This document shows positions 17,971-27,270 of a DNA stretch of 64,000 nucleotides, piece after piece. Made by a program: the position numbers and the translations under genes. Origin of the DNA: Roseobacter sp. MH60115 (GTDB lineage Bacteria > Pseudomonadota > Alphaproteobacteria > Rhodobacterales > Rhodobacteraceae); the NCBI RefSeq assembly GCF_015644665.1, contig NZ_JADOBQ010000004.1, forward strand, positions 465,660 to 529,659. The letters are read 5' to 3'. Each line of letters begins with the position of its first letter. The stretch's first letter is position 1. The notes beneath the pieces were generated by a model, which saw nothing but the letters and a program-made list of their open reading frames with translations, was not told the DNA's origin and made no database searches.

Positions 17971-20052
17971 TTACGAGGCCATCTGGTGCAGGTCTTGAAC
18001 CGACGTCTCGGACGCGCCAGAGCCGATCTTGAACGACGCGGTGATCTTGCCCAAGGAGGCCACCTCGTTTGCCAGCAATCTTGTTGCGGCGTTGGTTTCC
18101 TCGAACATGGCCGCGTTCTTTTGGGTCACATCATCGAGGCTGTCGACGGAGGTGGTAATCTCGTCGAGGCCGCTGGATTGCTCCGCCGCGGCTGCGGCGA
18201 TGTCGGCGACCATCTTCGTAAGGTCATTTACATAGTTGTCGATCTCCGCCAGCGACTCGCCCGTTTTCGAGACCAGATCGACACCCTGATGCACTTGGCT
18301 GGCAGAGGTGGCAATGAGGTTTGCAATCTGTGTGGCGGCTTCGGAGGACCGCTGTGCCAGCGCGCGCACTTCGGAGGCGACAACGGCAAACCCGCGTCCC
18401 GCCTCGCCAGCCCGCGCCGCTTCAACACCTGCGTTGAGCGCCAGAAGATTCGTCTGGAAGGCGATGTCGTCGATCATCGAGGTGATCTTGGAAATCTCGT
18501 CCGAGCTTGACGCGATTGCATCCATCGCAGACCGCGCACTTTCCATAACCTCGGAACTGGCCGTCGCGCGTGACTTGGTCTTATCGACCACATTCATCGT
18601 GTCGCGGGCAATTTCAGCAGTGGACTTCACCGAGGCGGTCATTTCGGCAATGGCCGCAGCCGTCTCTTCCAGAGAGGCGGCCTGGCTTTCGGTCCGCCGG
18701 CTCAGGTCGTCGGATGCCGCAGAGATTTCATCTGTGCCTGAGCCGATTTCGCGGCTGGCATCGAGCACGCCGCCCAGACTTTTACGCAGTTTGGAGATCG
18801 CCGCGTTGAAATCCTGTTTCAGCGGGTCAAAATCCTTGTCGAACGCTCTGTTGATCTCATGCCGCAGATCGCCTTCAGCCAGCTGCGCAAGCGCGTCGCG
18901 CAACGCCCGGATTGCGTTGATTCTCGGCGTGATGTCGCTGGCGTATTTTACCACTTTGACGGTTTTGCCGTTTGGCCCGATCACAGGTGTATAGCTTGCG
19001 GAAATCCACACGTCAGAGCCGTCTTTGGCCCGGCGCCGGTATTCGCCCGTATGAAAGTTCCCGGCCTGAAGGATTTTCCAATGCTCGATGTACTCCGGTG
19101 TGTCGGCCTCGCCTTCAGGCATGAACATGCTGTGGTGCTTGCCGACGATCTCATCAAGCGTATAGCCCATTGCATTGAGGAAGATATCATTGGCGTGACG
19201 GATGGTGCCGTCGGCTGAAAACTCGATCACGGCCTGAATCTTGGTGATCGTATTCGTGATGTCGTTGGCTTCTAGAATTGCCGTCACATCGGTCTTGATC
19301 GACACCAGGCTTACGATGTTGCCATCGACGTCGCGTTGAGGGGAATAGATCGCCTGCACCCAAATACCGTCGCCATCCTTACGGAACCTTCTGAAGTTGC
19401 CAGCGGGAATGATGCCCGAACGGACTTCCTCAAGGAATGTCAGGTACTTGTCGGTATCCGCGAAATCCGGGTGCACGAGTTTGGAGTGCTTCTTGCCAAT
19501 CAACTCGTCCCGGTCGTATCCGAACATCTCCAGCGCTTTGTCGTTGATGTCTAGAATTGTGCCGTCCAGATCGTAAACCATACGACCGTGCGTGGATGAA
19601 ATCGCGTCAATCTGGCTGAGCAGATTGTCTTTTGCACAGGATTCAAGTTTGACTTCTTTGGTCACATCGTTGCTGACAGCAACCGTCTTGATGACCTCAC
19701 CCGAGGCGTTTTTGATCGGCAGATAGGTCGAGGAAAGCCAGACCGTGTCGCCGGATTTCGTGACCCGGCGCACCACCGCGGCCCGTGGCTCATGGGACGT
19801 GAGCCCATGGGTAACCGACGCCTCGCCTTCGGTCTGTGTATCCTCCTGGTCGAGAAAAATACTCCTGCGTTGACCAATTACCTCGTCACGCGTGTAGCCG
19901 AACAGACGGCAGAAATTGTCGTTCACGTCGAGAACTGTTCCATCCGGCGCGAACCAGATCAGGTTGTGGCTGAGATTCATCGCGGCCACGAACGCCGAGG
20001 TCTCGTCTTGCGACGACGTATCTATTGGCTTCTTTTTGAACAGTCTCAGCAT
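17971..20052 (-). CDS. Soluble methyl-accepting chemotaxis protein with three PAS domains
   Basis: A 693-residue cytoplasmic chemoreceptor. Three successive PAS/PAC units occupy roughly residues 17-130, 140-255 and 260-375; each has a recognisable core (for example [33 protein letters not shown]). A short HAMP-like linker follows ([13 protein letters not shown]), then the MCP signalling domain with the hairpin tip [20 protein letters not shown] and flanking methylation helices. No membrane segment or signal peptide is seen, so it senses internal cues, probably redox or a small ligand such as flavin or heme in PAS. No CheB/CheR-tethering pentapeptide is at the C-terminus and no che genes are nearby. 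The start follows GGAGAG. Confidence 0.93.
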   Translation of the reverse strand: MLRLFKKKPIDTSSQDETSAFVAAMNLSHNLIWFAPDGTVLDVNDNFCRLFGYTRDEVIGQRRSIFLDQEDTQTEGEASVTHGLTSHEPRAAVVRRVTKSGDTVWLSSTYLPIKNASGEVIKTVAVSNDVTKEVKLESCAKDNLLSQIDAISSTHGRMVYDLDGTILDINDKALEMFGYDRDELIGKKHSKLVHPDFADTDKYLTFLEEVRSGIIPAGNFRRFRKDGDGIWVQAIYSPQRDVDGNIVSLVSIKTDVTAILEANDITNTITKIQAVIEFSADGTIRHANDIFLNAMGYTLDEIVGKHHSMFMPEGEADTPEYIEHWKILQAGNFHTGEYRRRAKDGSDVWISASYTPVIGPNGKTVKVVKYASDITPRINAIRALRDALAQLAEGDLRHEINRAFDKDFDPLKQDFNAAISKLRKSLGGVLDASREIGSGTDEISAASDDLSRRTESQAASLEETAAAIAEMTASVKSTAEIARDTMNVVDKTKSRATASSEVMESARSAMDAIASSSDEISKITSMIDDIAFQTNLLALNAGVEAARAGEAGRGFAVVASEVRALAQRSSEAATQIANLIATSASQVHQGVDLVSKTGESLAEIDNYVNDLTKMVADIAAAAAEQSSGLDEITTSVDSLDDVTQKNAAMFEETNAATRLLANEVASLGKITASFKIGSGASETSVQDLHQMAS

Positions 20053-20098
20053 TGGGCTCTCCAAAGTAAGGTGAGAGACCGTGTAATGATGTGCCCTT

Positions 20099-20144
20099 AA
20101 AAAAACATTGAAATGGGTGGCCCCGCTTAACCTGTCGCGGGGCC
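20099..20144 (-). terminator. Probable terminator after msrBA
   Basis: On the minus strand, just beyond the msrA stop, GGCCCCGC and GCGGGGCC form a perfect 8-bp stem (plus-strand arms 20119-20126 and 20137-20144). A run of seven T residues follows after about 13 nt. The distance to the T-run is longer than ideal, so efficiency is uncertain. Confidence 0.5.
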
Positions 20145-20160
20145 GAGGATGGTGCACATT

Positions 20161-20673
20161 CTATTCGGCTGCTTCCGTGCGCTTGGGCAGCACCCAGTCG
20201 GGGCGTGCAAAATGGCAAGTGTAGCCATTTGGAATGCGTTCCAGATAGTCTTGATGCTCCGGTTCGGCTTCCCAGAATGCGCCAACAGGTTCCACTTCGG
20301 TCACGACCTTGCCGGGCCATAGGCCGGAGGCTTCGACGTCCGCGATCGTGTCAAGAGCGACGTCCCGCTGGTCTTCATCCACGTAGTAGATGGCCGACCG
20401 ATAGCTGAGGCCGACGTCGTTGCCTTGCCGGTTGGGGGTGGTCGGATCATGTATCTGGAAAAAGAGTTCCAGCAATTGGCGATAGCTCACCTGTGCCGGA
20501 TCAAAGATGATCTCGATCCCCTCAGCATGGGTGCCATGATTACGATAGGTGGCTTGCGGTACGTCCCCACCGGTATAGCCCACGCGGGTTGAAATCACGC
20601 CCGCGCGCTTGCGGATCAGATCCTGCATCCCCCAGAAACATCCGCCTGCCAGAACGGCCCGTTGATGGCTCAT
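20161..20673 (-). CDS. msrA: Peptide-methionine (S)-S-oxide reductase
   Basis: A 170-residue MsrA, which repairs the S-form of methionine sulfoxide in proteins using thioredoxin. The catalytic Cys12 lies in the signature GGCFWG, and [24 protein letters not shown] and [12 protein letters not shown] are family-typical. No signal peptide is present, so it is cytosolic. Its ATG overlaps the msrB stop by 4 bp, so the two reductases are made together and cover both sulfoxide stereoisomers. Confidence 0.97.
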   Translation of the reverse strand: MSHQRAVLAGGCFWGMQDLIRKRAGVISTRVGYTGGDVPQATYRNHGTHAEGIEIIFDPAQVSYRQLLELFFQIHDPTTPNRQGNDVGLSYRSAIYYVDEDQRDVALDTIADVEASGLWPGKVVTEVEPVGAFWEAEPEHQDYLERIPNGYTCHFARPDWVLPKRTEAAE

Positions 20674-21119
20674 GCCACATCCTCCACCTGATCCATGTAC
20701 TCGCCGTAGCCCTCAGCCTCCATCTCGTCGCGGTGCACGAAACGCAAGGACGCCGAGTTGATGCAATAGCGCAGCCCGCCCCGGTCGCGAGGTCCGTCGG
20801 GAAAGACATGGCCCAGATGGCTGTCACCATGGGTCGAGCGAACCTCCGTGCGGGTCATCCCCATGGTGGTGTCGCTGAGTTCGGTGACATGTGCAGGCTC
20901 AATGGGCTTGGTGAAGCTTGGCCAGCCACAGCCGCTCTCGTACTTGTCAGCAGACGCAAAAAGCGGCTCGCCGGAGACGATATCGACGTAAATGCCCGGC
21001 TCCTTGTTGTTCAAAAGCTTGCCGGTGCCCGGGCGCTCGGTCCCGCTTTGCTGGGTCACGCGGTATTCCTCAAGTGACAGGCGCGAGATCGCTTCATCTG
21101 TCTTTTCATATTTGGGCAT
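20670..21119 (-). CDS. msrB: Peptide-methionine (R)-S-oxide reductase
   Basis: A 149-residue MsrB that reduces the R-form of methionine sulfoxide. The conserved blocks [12 protein letters not shown] and [14 protein letters not shown] are present, and [11 protein letters not shown] holds the catalytic Cys. The two CxxC pairs that bind structural zinc in many MsrBs are absent (the first region reads [13 protein letters not shown]), so this is the zinc-free type also seen in fused Neisseria enzymes. The start at 21119 follows AAGGAG; an upstream extension of the frame to 21185 is not used. It is the first gene of an msrB-msrA operon. Confidence 0.96.
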   Translation of the reverse strand: MPKYEKTDEAISRLSLEEYRVTQQSGTERPGTGKLLNNKEPGIYVDIVSGEPLFASADKYESGCGWPSFTKPIEPAHVTELSDTTMGMTRTEVRSTHGDSHLGHVFPDGPRDRGGLRYCINSASLRFVHRDEMEAEGYGEYMDQVEDVA

Positions 21120-21256
21120 AAGATGCTCCTTTTGTCCTTTGCTTAGTAAATGGGTCAAAAACGTCGGAGTTAAAGAGAAAAACACCTCCGATCACGCAGG
21201 CATGACTTTGCGTTCAGCCGCCCTAAATGTACCATCAAGCCGATAGGGAGAGCCTT

Positions 21257-21778
21257 ATGAAACTTCTGTGCAGCATTTTCCTGAGCCTCTGGATGGCAAC
21301 GGCAGCTTTCGCGGGCATGTCCGGTCACGTGTTCCCATCCATTGATGGTGGCACATTGAACACCGGGGATTGGGCGGGGCAACCGGTGCTGGTGGTCAAT
21401 ACCGCGTCGCAATGCGGGTTCACCGGGCAATATGATGGGCTGCAGGCGCTCTATGATACCTACCGGGATCAGGGGCTTGTGGTACTGGCGGTCCCTTCCG
21501 ACGATTTTCGGCAGGAGCTGGGCAGCGCTGAGGAGGTCAAGGAATTCTGTGAGCTGAACTTTGCGCTGGACCTGCCAATGACTGACATCACCCATGTTAA
21601 GGGCACAAAAGCACATCCGTTTTACCGCGACGTTGCCGAGGTCACCGGGTTCACACCGCGCTGGAACTTCAACAAGGTTCTGATTGGTCCGGAGGGCGAT
21701 GTGATCGGCACCTGGGGCTCGGCCACGAAACCGCAATCCGCGAAAATCACCGGGGCAATCGAGGCGTTGCTGCAATAG
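21257..21778 (+). CDS. Glutathione peroxidase family protein, exported
   Basis: A 173-residue peroxidase with an N-terminal signal peptide (MKLLCSIFLSLWMATAAFAG), so it probably acts in the periplasm against hydrogen or lipid peroxides. The peroxidatic residue is cysteine, Cys53 in NTASQCGFTGQY, not selenocysteine. The supporting Trp/Asn block WNFNKVLIG is present. The ATG at 21257 is preceded by AGGGAG; an in-frame ATG at 21227 would spoil the signal peptide. It is divergent from msrBA, which suggests a shared oxidative-stress control region between 21120 and 21256, though no operator is recognised. It converges with the AraC gene, 2 bp apart. Confidence 0.94.
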   Translation: MKLLCSIFLSLWMATAAFAGMSGHVFPSIDGGTLNTGDWAGQPVLVVNTASQCGFTGQYDGLQALYDTYRDQGLVVLAVPSDDFRQELGSAEEVKEFCELNFALDLPMTDITHVKGTKAHPFYRDVAEVTGFTPRWNFNKVLIGPEGDVIGTWGSATKPQSAKITGAIEALLQ

Positions 21779-21780
21779 CG

Positions 21781-22764
21781 TCAGATGCTGCCGCGCCAGA
21801 CCAGACGGGCATCACCACCCTCCAGCCCGGGGCTGATCCCATAGGCGGCGCGGTAGCTCTTTGAAAAATGCGACAGCGATTTGAAGCCACAGGCGACGCA
21901 GACCTCCGTCACCGAAAAGTCGGTTTGCCGCAACAGATCACGCGCCTTCTCCAGCCTGAGCTTCAGGTAGTAGCGCTTGGGCGACACGCCAATGTACTTG
22001 GCGAACAGCCGTTCAAGTTGCCGCGTCGAGAGACCGATTGCGTCTGAAATTTCATCCGGGGCCAGCGGATCCTCGATGTTGTTGTCCATGATCTGCAGCG
22101 CCGTGGCGAGCTTGCCATTGCGCACCTGTGTCCGGCTCTGCAGGGTGGCGCGTTGCGCGTGGTCGGGCAGGCGTGGATCGGTGTAAACCATCTGGTCGGC
22201 AACCCATGTGGCCAGCTCGGTGCCATGATCCGCTTTGATCCGCTCCAGCATCATATCCATGGAAGCCGCGCCGCCCGCCGTGGTGAAGACCCGCCCGTCG
22301 ATGGAAAAGATCGCGTCCTCCATGATCACATCGGGCAGGATTTCGGTGAGCGCTGCGCGGTATTCCCAATGGGTGGTCACGCGCTTGCCCGCCACCAGAC
22401 CGGCCAGCGCCAGAACATAGGTCCCGGACGAGAGCGCGCCAAAGTCCATGCCTTTGCGCACCTCGCGGCGCAGCCAGGTGATCAACGGTTTGCCCGTATT
22501 GCGCCCCACATCTTCACCGGCGCAGATGACGATGGTTTCGTTCCGGTCCAGTTCGGTCAGGGCACCATCCACCGCGGTGGTCACGCCGTTGTAGGCCGCC
22601 ACCGGGGCGCCCGTTTCGCTCAGCACCCGCCACCGGTAATACGGTCCCTGTCCGGGGTGCCTGTTGGCAAGGCTCAGCGCTTCGAGCGCGCAGGCAAACC
22701 CAAGCTGCGAGAATCCCGGGATCAGTACGAAGGCGTATGGTATACGTGGATCACGCGGGGTCAT
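21781..22764 (-). CDS. GlxA-family AraC-type transcriptional regulator
   Basis: A 327-residue regulator with a DJ-1/PfpI-like amidotransferase-fold sensor (residues about 8-190, including FVLIPGFSQLGFACALEAL) and a C-terminal AraC double helix-turn-helix (LSTRQLERLFAKYIGVSPKR, then VTEVCVACGFKSLSHFSKSY). The pattern matches GbdR/CdhR-like members that often control catabolism of betaine, carnitine or similar compounds, but the target here is unknown. I chose ATG 22764 (MTPRDPRIPYAF); the frame is open further upstream to 23091. Its neighbour upstream is a DMT exporter on the same strand. Confidence 0.88.
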   Translation of the reverse strand: MTPRDPRIPYAFVLIPGFSQLGFACALEALSLANRHPGQGPYYRWRVLSETGAPVAAYNGVTTAVDGALTELDRNETIVICAGEDVGRNTGKPLITWLRREVRKGMDFGALSSGTYVLALAGLVAGKRVTTHWEYRAALTEILPDVIMEDAIFSIDGRVFTTAGGAASMDMMLERIKADHGTELATWVADQMVYTDPRLPDHAQRATLQSRTQVRNGKLATALQIMDNNIEDPLAPDEISDAIGLSTRQLERLFAKYIGVSPKRYYLKLRLEKARDLLRQTDFSVTEVCVACGFKSLSHFSKSYRAAYGISPGLEGGDARLVWRGSI

Positions 22765-22838
22765 CAGCAACAGGTCCAGAGCCGGCGGTGGTTTCAAACC
22801 TGACCCTAGACGTGATCGCGATGCGCGGACTGGTCGAT

Positions 22839-23708
22839 TTACGTCTTTGAATGTCGCGAAAGCTGCACGGCGAGGATGCCGAGCGCGATGATCGCCACGC
22901 CGATCACATCGCGGGCGCCCAGTTTCTCGCCCAGCAGCAAGGCGGCGATGGCCACACCGAGAAACGGGTTGAGAAAGTGGAAGGTGGCGGCACGCGTCGC
23001 CCCGATGCGATTGACCAGCCAAAACCACACGAAGGTGGCCGCCAGACCGGGCACCAGCGTGGTATAGGCAAAGGCGGCGATCAGCGGCCACGTGGGATTG
23101 AGGCGGGGCGTCTCGAACACCGCGGTGGCCAGCGCCAGCGTCAGGCAGCCCACGAGCATCTGCAGCCCGACGATCATCAGGAAGTTCCCGCCCGAGGTCG
23201 CCCCACGCACGGAGAGCGTCGCGATGGTCAGGGCGACCACCCCGATGCCGCAGAGCATCAACCCGTAAAGGTCAATGCCACCGGTGATGCGCGTGCCCAT
23301 GATCAGCCCGACACCCACAACGCCTGCGACAAGTCCGGCGAGGCTGAGCGGGCGCAGCCTTTCACCCAGAAAGACCCAACCGGCCAGCGCCACCAGCAGG
23401 GGCATGGTGGAGGCGATGATGGCGGCAACCGAGGCTTCGATGGTCTGCATCGCGACGAAATTCAGGCCGAGGTAGACCGCATTCTGCAGAATGCCGAAGA
23501 GAATTGTCGCGCGCCACTGCGCCGGGGTCAGATGCCAGGATTGTCCCAAGGCACGGGCGATTGCGACGCCCAGCAGTCCCGAGATCAGGTAGCGCAGCGT
23601 CAACGCGGCCAGCGGCGAGGCATCGGCCACGATGATGCGGGCAGAGGTAAAGGCCGACGACCACATCAGGGCAAAGGCGAGCCCTGCCAGAATTGCTCGA
23701 ATGTCCAT
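22839..23708 (-). CDS. DMT-superfamily transporter (EamA domains)
   Basis: A 289-residue membrane protein with about ten hydrophobic segments arranged as two EamA repeats (FALMWSSAFTSARIIVAD in the first, FWLVNRIGATRAATFHFLNP in the second). Such transporters export amino acids or metabolites or have unknown substrates. The start at 23708 (MDIRAILAGLAF) is the natural one, placing the first membrane segment immediately after; an in-frame upstream extension is polar and unlikely. It lies 75 bp upstream of the GlxA-type regulator on the same strand and may be cotranscribed or controlled by it. Confidence 0.9.
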   Translation of the reverse strand: MDIRAILAGLAFALMWSSAFTSARIIVADASPLAALTLRYLISGLLGVAIARALGQSWHLTPAQWRATILFGILQNAVYLGLNFVAMQTIEASVAAIIASTMPLLVALAGWVFLGERLRPLSLAGLVAGVVGVGLIMGTRITGGIDLYGLMLCGIGVVALTIATLSVRGATSGGNFLMIVGLQMLVGCLTLALATAVFETPRLNPTWPLIAAFAYTTLVPGLAATFVWFWLVNRIGATRAATFHFLNPFLGVAIAALLLGEKLGARDVIGVAIIALGILAVQLSRHSKT

Positions 23709-23886
23709 GGGGGCCTTTCTGACGCATCTGCCTGCGGGCCGACCATTTCCCATATCTGCAGGGAGAGCAAGATGCGCCCGGAGGCGTTGCCGTGTTTGCG
23801 CAAGCCGCACTTGTGTCGGATGCGATAGACAATCCCGCAGCGCGCGTTAGACTTCCCGCATAGGTCTAAATTCGCGGAGGGATTCC

Positions 23887-24477
23887 ATGTCTGACCAAAT
23901 GCTCGACGATACCGGCAAGGCGCCGGAAAAGACCCGTGATGGGCGCATCGAAGCCCTGTTCTTCAGAAGCCGCAATGTGATCATCACGGGCGAGATCACC
24001 GACAAGCTGGCGCACAGCACCGTCACGCATCTGCTGGCCCTGGCGGAAGAAAGCGATGATCCGATCAATGTCTACATCTCCTCGCCCGGCGGACATGTGG
24101 AAAGCGGGGACATGGTGCACGATGTCATCAAGTTCATCCGCCCCAAGGTTCGCGCCATCGGGTCGGGATGGGTGGCCAGCGCGGGGGCGCTGATCTTTGT
24201 CGGGGCAGCGGCCGAGAACCGCTATTGCCTGCCCAACACGCGGTTCTTGCTGCATGAGCCGCGCGGCGGGATCGGCGGACAGGCCACCGATATGATGATC
24301 CAGGCCGAACAGATCCGGATCATGCGGGCCCGGTTCCATACGCTCTTTGCCGACGCCACAGGGCAAACACCCGAAAAGATCGCCGAAGACACAGGCCGCG
24401 ATTTCTGGTTGACCACGCAAGAGGCACTGGACTACGGGCTGGTGGGGCAGGTGATCTCCTCGGTCGATCAGCTTTAA
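23887..24477 (+). CDS. ClpP-family serine protease, non-canonical stand-alone type
   Basis: A 196-residue ClpP homologue. The catalytic triad is intact: Ser98 (WVASAGA), His123 (LLHEPRGG) and Asp172 (TGRDFWL). Around these the sequence differs from housekeeping ClpP: VASAGA in place of the usual AASMGA, and a long charged N-terminus. No clpX, tig or lon is adjacent, unlike the core clpP operon, so this is probably a second paralogue whose unfoldase partner is unknown. The GGAGGG ribosome-binding site precedes ATG 23887. It converges with the flavodoxin-like gene, overlapping stops. Confidence 0.88.
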   Translation: MSDQMLDDTGKAPEKTRDGRIEALFFRSRNVIITGEITDKLAHSTVTHLLALAEESDDPINVYISSPGGHVESGDMVHDVIKFIRPKVRAIGSGWVASAGALIFVGAAAENRYCLPNTRFLLHEPRGGIGGQATDMMIQAEQIRIMRARFHTLFADATGQTPEKIAEDTGRDFWLTTQEALDYGLVGQVISSVDQL

Positions 24478-25040
24478 CCCGAGGACGCTTTGCTGGGGGG
24501 CTGGGTTGACGCTGTCTCAGCCTCCAGAAACGTGGCGAGCACATTCGCCAGCGCGTCCCAATCAGTGAATTCATGTTCCCCTGCGCCGGGGTCATAGTCG
24601 CGATCCCGCAGGACCACATGGCGCAGGACCTGCGTGGCAAAGTAATCGTAGCTGCCGGTGCGCACCGCCCCTGCCACAAGCGCGTTCAGGTCGGATTTGA
24701 ACCGCGTGCGCATTTCCATTTCGGTGATGTACTCCTGCGCTTCGTCCATACCGTCCTCAAAGGCGGCACTCAGGCTGACGGACAGCAGCAGCGTGTCGCG
24801 TTCCGCCAATTCCGCGCGGTGCGCGGCAAGCACCACCTCGAATGTCTCTGGATGGCGCCTTTCGTGCACAGGGGCCGCCAGGATGATCTTGTCCATCCCT
24901 TCCAGCGACAAGGGCGCGGTTTTGTCCGCGGCATCAAAGAGGGTCACATCGTACCCTGCCTTCTCTGCCAGGCTCTGTGCGAATTCCGCGATTTTCTGGG
25001 TTTGCCCTTCGACCGTGGCGAAGACGATAAGAACGTTCAT
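24474..25040 (-). CDS. Flavodoxin-domain protein (HemG-like)
   Basis: A 188-residue protein with an N-terminal flavodoxin fold: the FMN phosphate loop FATVEGQTQKIAEF at residues 7-20 and APVHERRHPETFEVVL around 96-110. It resembles menaquinone-dependent protoporphyrinogen oxidase HemG and related flavodoxin-like proteins, but the residues needed to decide are not diagnostic. No signal peptide. ACGGAGG precedes the ATG, and a 7-bp-stem hairpin (25061-25079) lies in the leader just upstream of that site. Neighbouring genes give no pathway clue. Confidence 0.78.
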   Translation of the reverse strand: MNVLIVFATVEGQTQKIAEFAQSLAEKAGYDVTLFDAADKTAPLSLEGMDKIILAAPVHERRHPETFEVVLAAHRAELAERDTLLLSVSLSAAFEDGMDEAQEYITEMEMRTRFKSDLNALVAGAVRTGSYDYFATQVLRHVVLRDRDYDPGAGEHEFTDWDALANVLATFLEAETASTQPPSKASSG

Positions 25041-25329
25041 TGCAGCTTCCTCCGTGTATCGGCACCGTTTGGCGGTGCCACCAACTGCCCGCGTCGGGGC
25101 GGGCTAGGCAGATGCTGCTGAGATCGGTTTTCCCGCCCCCGGGCGGATGGCGCCCGGGGACAGAAATCAATCGGCATGACCCTTCGGCAAAAGCCGCCGC
25201 AGCCAGAATCACGCAGGCTCTTTCACGGGCTGTGATCGAAACCTGACGAAAGGTTAGGGCAAGGCGGCAGGGTAGACCTTGTTCGAGATCAAATCACCGT
25301 GTGTCGGCGCGATCACTGGAACAGGCACT
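25041..25329. other. Intergenic region with two hairpins, no gene seen
   Basis: This gap of about 290 bp lies between the flavodoxin-like gene and the HU terminator. Two inverted repeats are visible: GGCACCG/CGGTGCC at 25061-25079 (in the flavodoxin gene leader, near its ribosome-binding site) and CCCCGGGC/GCCCGGGG at about 25137-25159. The first could affect translation and the second may be a terminator or processing site. No coding sequence was recognised. Confidence 0.4.
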
Positions 25330-25356
25330 AAAAAAGGGCCGCCCGAGAGCGACCCT
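25330..25356 (-). terminator. Intrinsic terminator of the HU gene
   Basis: On the minus strand, 23 bp after the HU stop, AGGG-T-CGC and GCG-G-CCCT form a stem closed by a short TCTCGG loop, followed at once by six T residues. This is a classical Rho-independent terminator. Confidence 0.85.
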
Positions 25357-25378
25357 TGAAAGTCTCAGCGGAGCGGGT

Positions 25379-25666
25379 TTAGCCGTTCACGCTGTCTTTG
25401 AGCGCTTTGGCGATAGTCATTTTGACCACCTTGTCCGCGTCTTTTTTGAATTGTTCGCCGGTCGCAGGGTTGCGCACCATGCGCTCGGGGCGCTCACGGC
25501 AGTAGATTTTGCCAACGCCGGGCAAGGTGACCGCGCCACCGCCGGATACTTCGCGTGTGATCAGGTCGCATACCGCTTCAAGGGCTGCGCCCGCGGATTT
25601 CTTGTCTGAACCCATTTCTTCGGCCAGTGCCGCAACGAGTTGGGTCTTTGTCATTGGTTTCGCCAT
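25379..25666 (-). CDS. HU-family DNA-binding protein
   Basis: A 95-residue histone-like protein of the HU/IHF fold that bends and compacts DNA. It shows TKTQLVAALAEEMGSDKKSA, the LPGVGKIYCRERPERMVRNP arm region, and GEQFKKDADKVVKMTIAKAL at the C-terminus. The residue composition (Lys/Arg-rich C-terminal half) fits HU rather than IHF alpha or beta. A GGAG ribosome-binding site precedes the start and a strong terminator follows the stop. It is 140 bp downstream of amn on the same strand; the AT-rich gap probably holds its own promoter. Confidence 0.93.
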   Translation of the reverse strand: MAKPMTKTQLVAALAEEMGSDKKSAGAALEAVCDLITREVSGGGAVTLPGVGKIYCRERPERMVRNPATGEQFKKDADKVVKMTIAKALKDSVNG

Positions 25667-25806
25667 GTTCTTGTTCTCCTTAGCTGCCCGATGAGTTGGG
25701 CCTCATGTCCGAAATCTACCCGGATGTTGTGTATGAACACAACGATTAGTAGAGTAATGCAAGGGAAAACATGCAAAATTAACCTATTTTATTGGGTTTT
25801 TGGCTT

Positions 25807-27270
25807 TCAGAGGAAGGCCGTCTCCTCAAAGGAGCGCAGTTTCCGACTGTGGATGCGTTCCAGCGGCATGGTCCGCAAGTGTTCCATGGCCCGAATTCCA
25901 ATCATCAGATGCCGTGCAACCTGCGTTTTATAGAAGTCCGACGCCATGCCCGGCAGCTTCAATTCACCGTGCAGCGGCTTGTCGGACACACAGAGCAGCG
26001 TGCCATAGGGGACGCGGAAGCGGTAGCCGTTGGCGGCAATCGTGGCGCTTTCCATATCGAGGGCAACGGCGCGCGACTGGCTGAGCCGCTGCACCGGGCC
26101 GGATTGGTCGCGTAGTTCCCAGTTGCGGTCATCATGGGTGGCGACGGTGCCGGTGCGCATGATGCGCTTAAGCTCGTAGCCTTCGAGATTGGTCACCTGT
26201 GCCACCGCCTGCTCCAGCGCAATCTGGATTTCCGCCAGCGCCGGGATCGGCACCCAGACCGGCAGGTCGTCATCCAGCACGTGATCCTCGCGCAGATAGG
26301 CATGCGCCAGCACGAAATCACCCAGCGCCTGGCTGTTCCGCAGACCGGCGCAATGCCCGACCATCAGCCAGGCATGCGGGCGCAGCACCGCAATGTGGTC
26401 GGTGGCGGTCTTGGCGTTGGAGGGGCCGACGCCGATGTTTACCAGCGTGATGCCGGACCCATCGGCCCGTTTCAGGTGGTATGTTGGCATCTGCGGCGTT
26501 TTTATCGGGCTGGCCAGCGCCTGATCGCCCTGGGTGATGGTCGCGTTGTCCGTGGAGACAAAGGCGGTATAGCCAGACTCCGGATCGTCCAGCTGCGCGC
26601 GGGCATAGGATTCAAATTCGGAAACATAGAACTGGTAGTTCGTGAACAGCACGTGGTTCTGGAAGTGCGCCGCATCCGTCGCCGTGTAGTGGGACAGGCG
26701 GGCCAGGGAGTAATCCACGCGCTGCGCGGTAAAGGGGGCGAGCGGCCCGATACCATCGGCGGGCACATAGGTGCCGTTCACGATGTCATCATTTGTCGTG
26801 GTCAGATCGGGTACGTCAAAGACATCGCGCAGGGTGAAATCGGCGGCGCCTTCCTGCGGCACGGTCATGCTGGCGTCATTGGCAACCGCGAAATGCACCG
26901 GCATGGGCGTTTCAGACGCGCCGATGATCACCGGCTGGTTGTGGTTCTCGATCAAAAGACCAATCTGCTGGGTCAGGTAGCTGTGAAAAAGGTCGGGCCG
27001 TGTGATGGTCGCACGAAAACTGCCGGGAGCAGAAACATGGCCAAAGCTGAGCCGGGTGTCCACCTGCGCGAAGGTCGAGGTCTTGAAGAGGACCTGCGGA
27101 TAGAACGCACGAATGCGCCCCTCGGGTGCGCCTTCGGCCATCGCCTTGACGAAATGGGTGCACAGGAAGTCGGTGGCTTGCGTATAGAGTTGCTCCAACC
27201 GCGCAACGGCGGCCTTGGCATCGAGGAATTCTTCGGCCTCTGGGGCGTCGGGGGTCAGGATATCTGTCAT
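25807..27270 (-). CDS. amn: AMP nucleosidase
   Basis: A 487-residue enzyme that hydrolyses AMP to adenine and ribose-5-phosphate. It has the AMN-specific N-terminal domain and a C-terminal nucleoside phosphorylase-like domain (NIGVGPSNAKTATDHIAVLR, WLMVGHCAGLRNSQ, VALDMESATIAANGYRFRVP). The length is typical. The ATG overlaps the stop of the upstream adenine deaminase gene by 4 bp, so the two are made together: adenine released here can be deaminated to hypoxanthine by the neighbour. This suggests control of purine pools or use of purines as nitrogen source (inference). Confidence 0.96.
   Translation of the reverse strand: MTDILTPDAPEAEEFLDAKAAVARLEQLYTQATDFLCTHFVKAMAEGAPEGRIRAFYPQVLFKTSTFAQVDTRLSFGHVSAPGSFRATITRPDLFHSYLTQQIGLLIENHNQPVIIGASETPMPVHFAVANDASMTVPQEGAADFTLRDVFDVPDLTTTNDDIVNGTYVPADGIGPLAPFTAQRVDYSLARLSHYTATDAAHFQNHVLFTNYQFYVSEFESYARAQLDDPESGYTAFVSTDNATITQGDQALASPIKTPQMPTYHLKRADGSGITLVNIGVGPSNAKTATDHIAVLRPHAWLMVGHCAGLRNSQALGDFVLAHAYLREDHVLDDDLPVWVPIPALAEIQIALEQAVAQVTNLEGYELKRIMRTGTVATHDDRNWELRDQSGPVQRLSQSRAVALDMESATIAANGYRFRVPYGTLLCVSDKPLHGELKLPGMASDFYKTQVARHLMIGIRAMEHLRTMPLERIHSRKLRSFEETAFL

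Noticed and set aside
21257..21778. Possible selenocysteine glutathione peroxidase
   Set aside because: The active-site codon is an ordinary cysteine codon, so no selenocysteine is involved.
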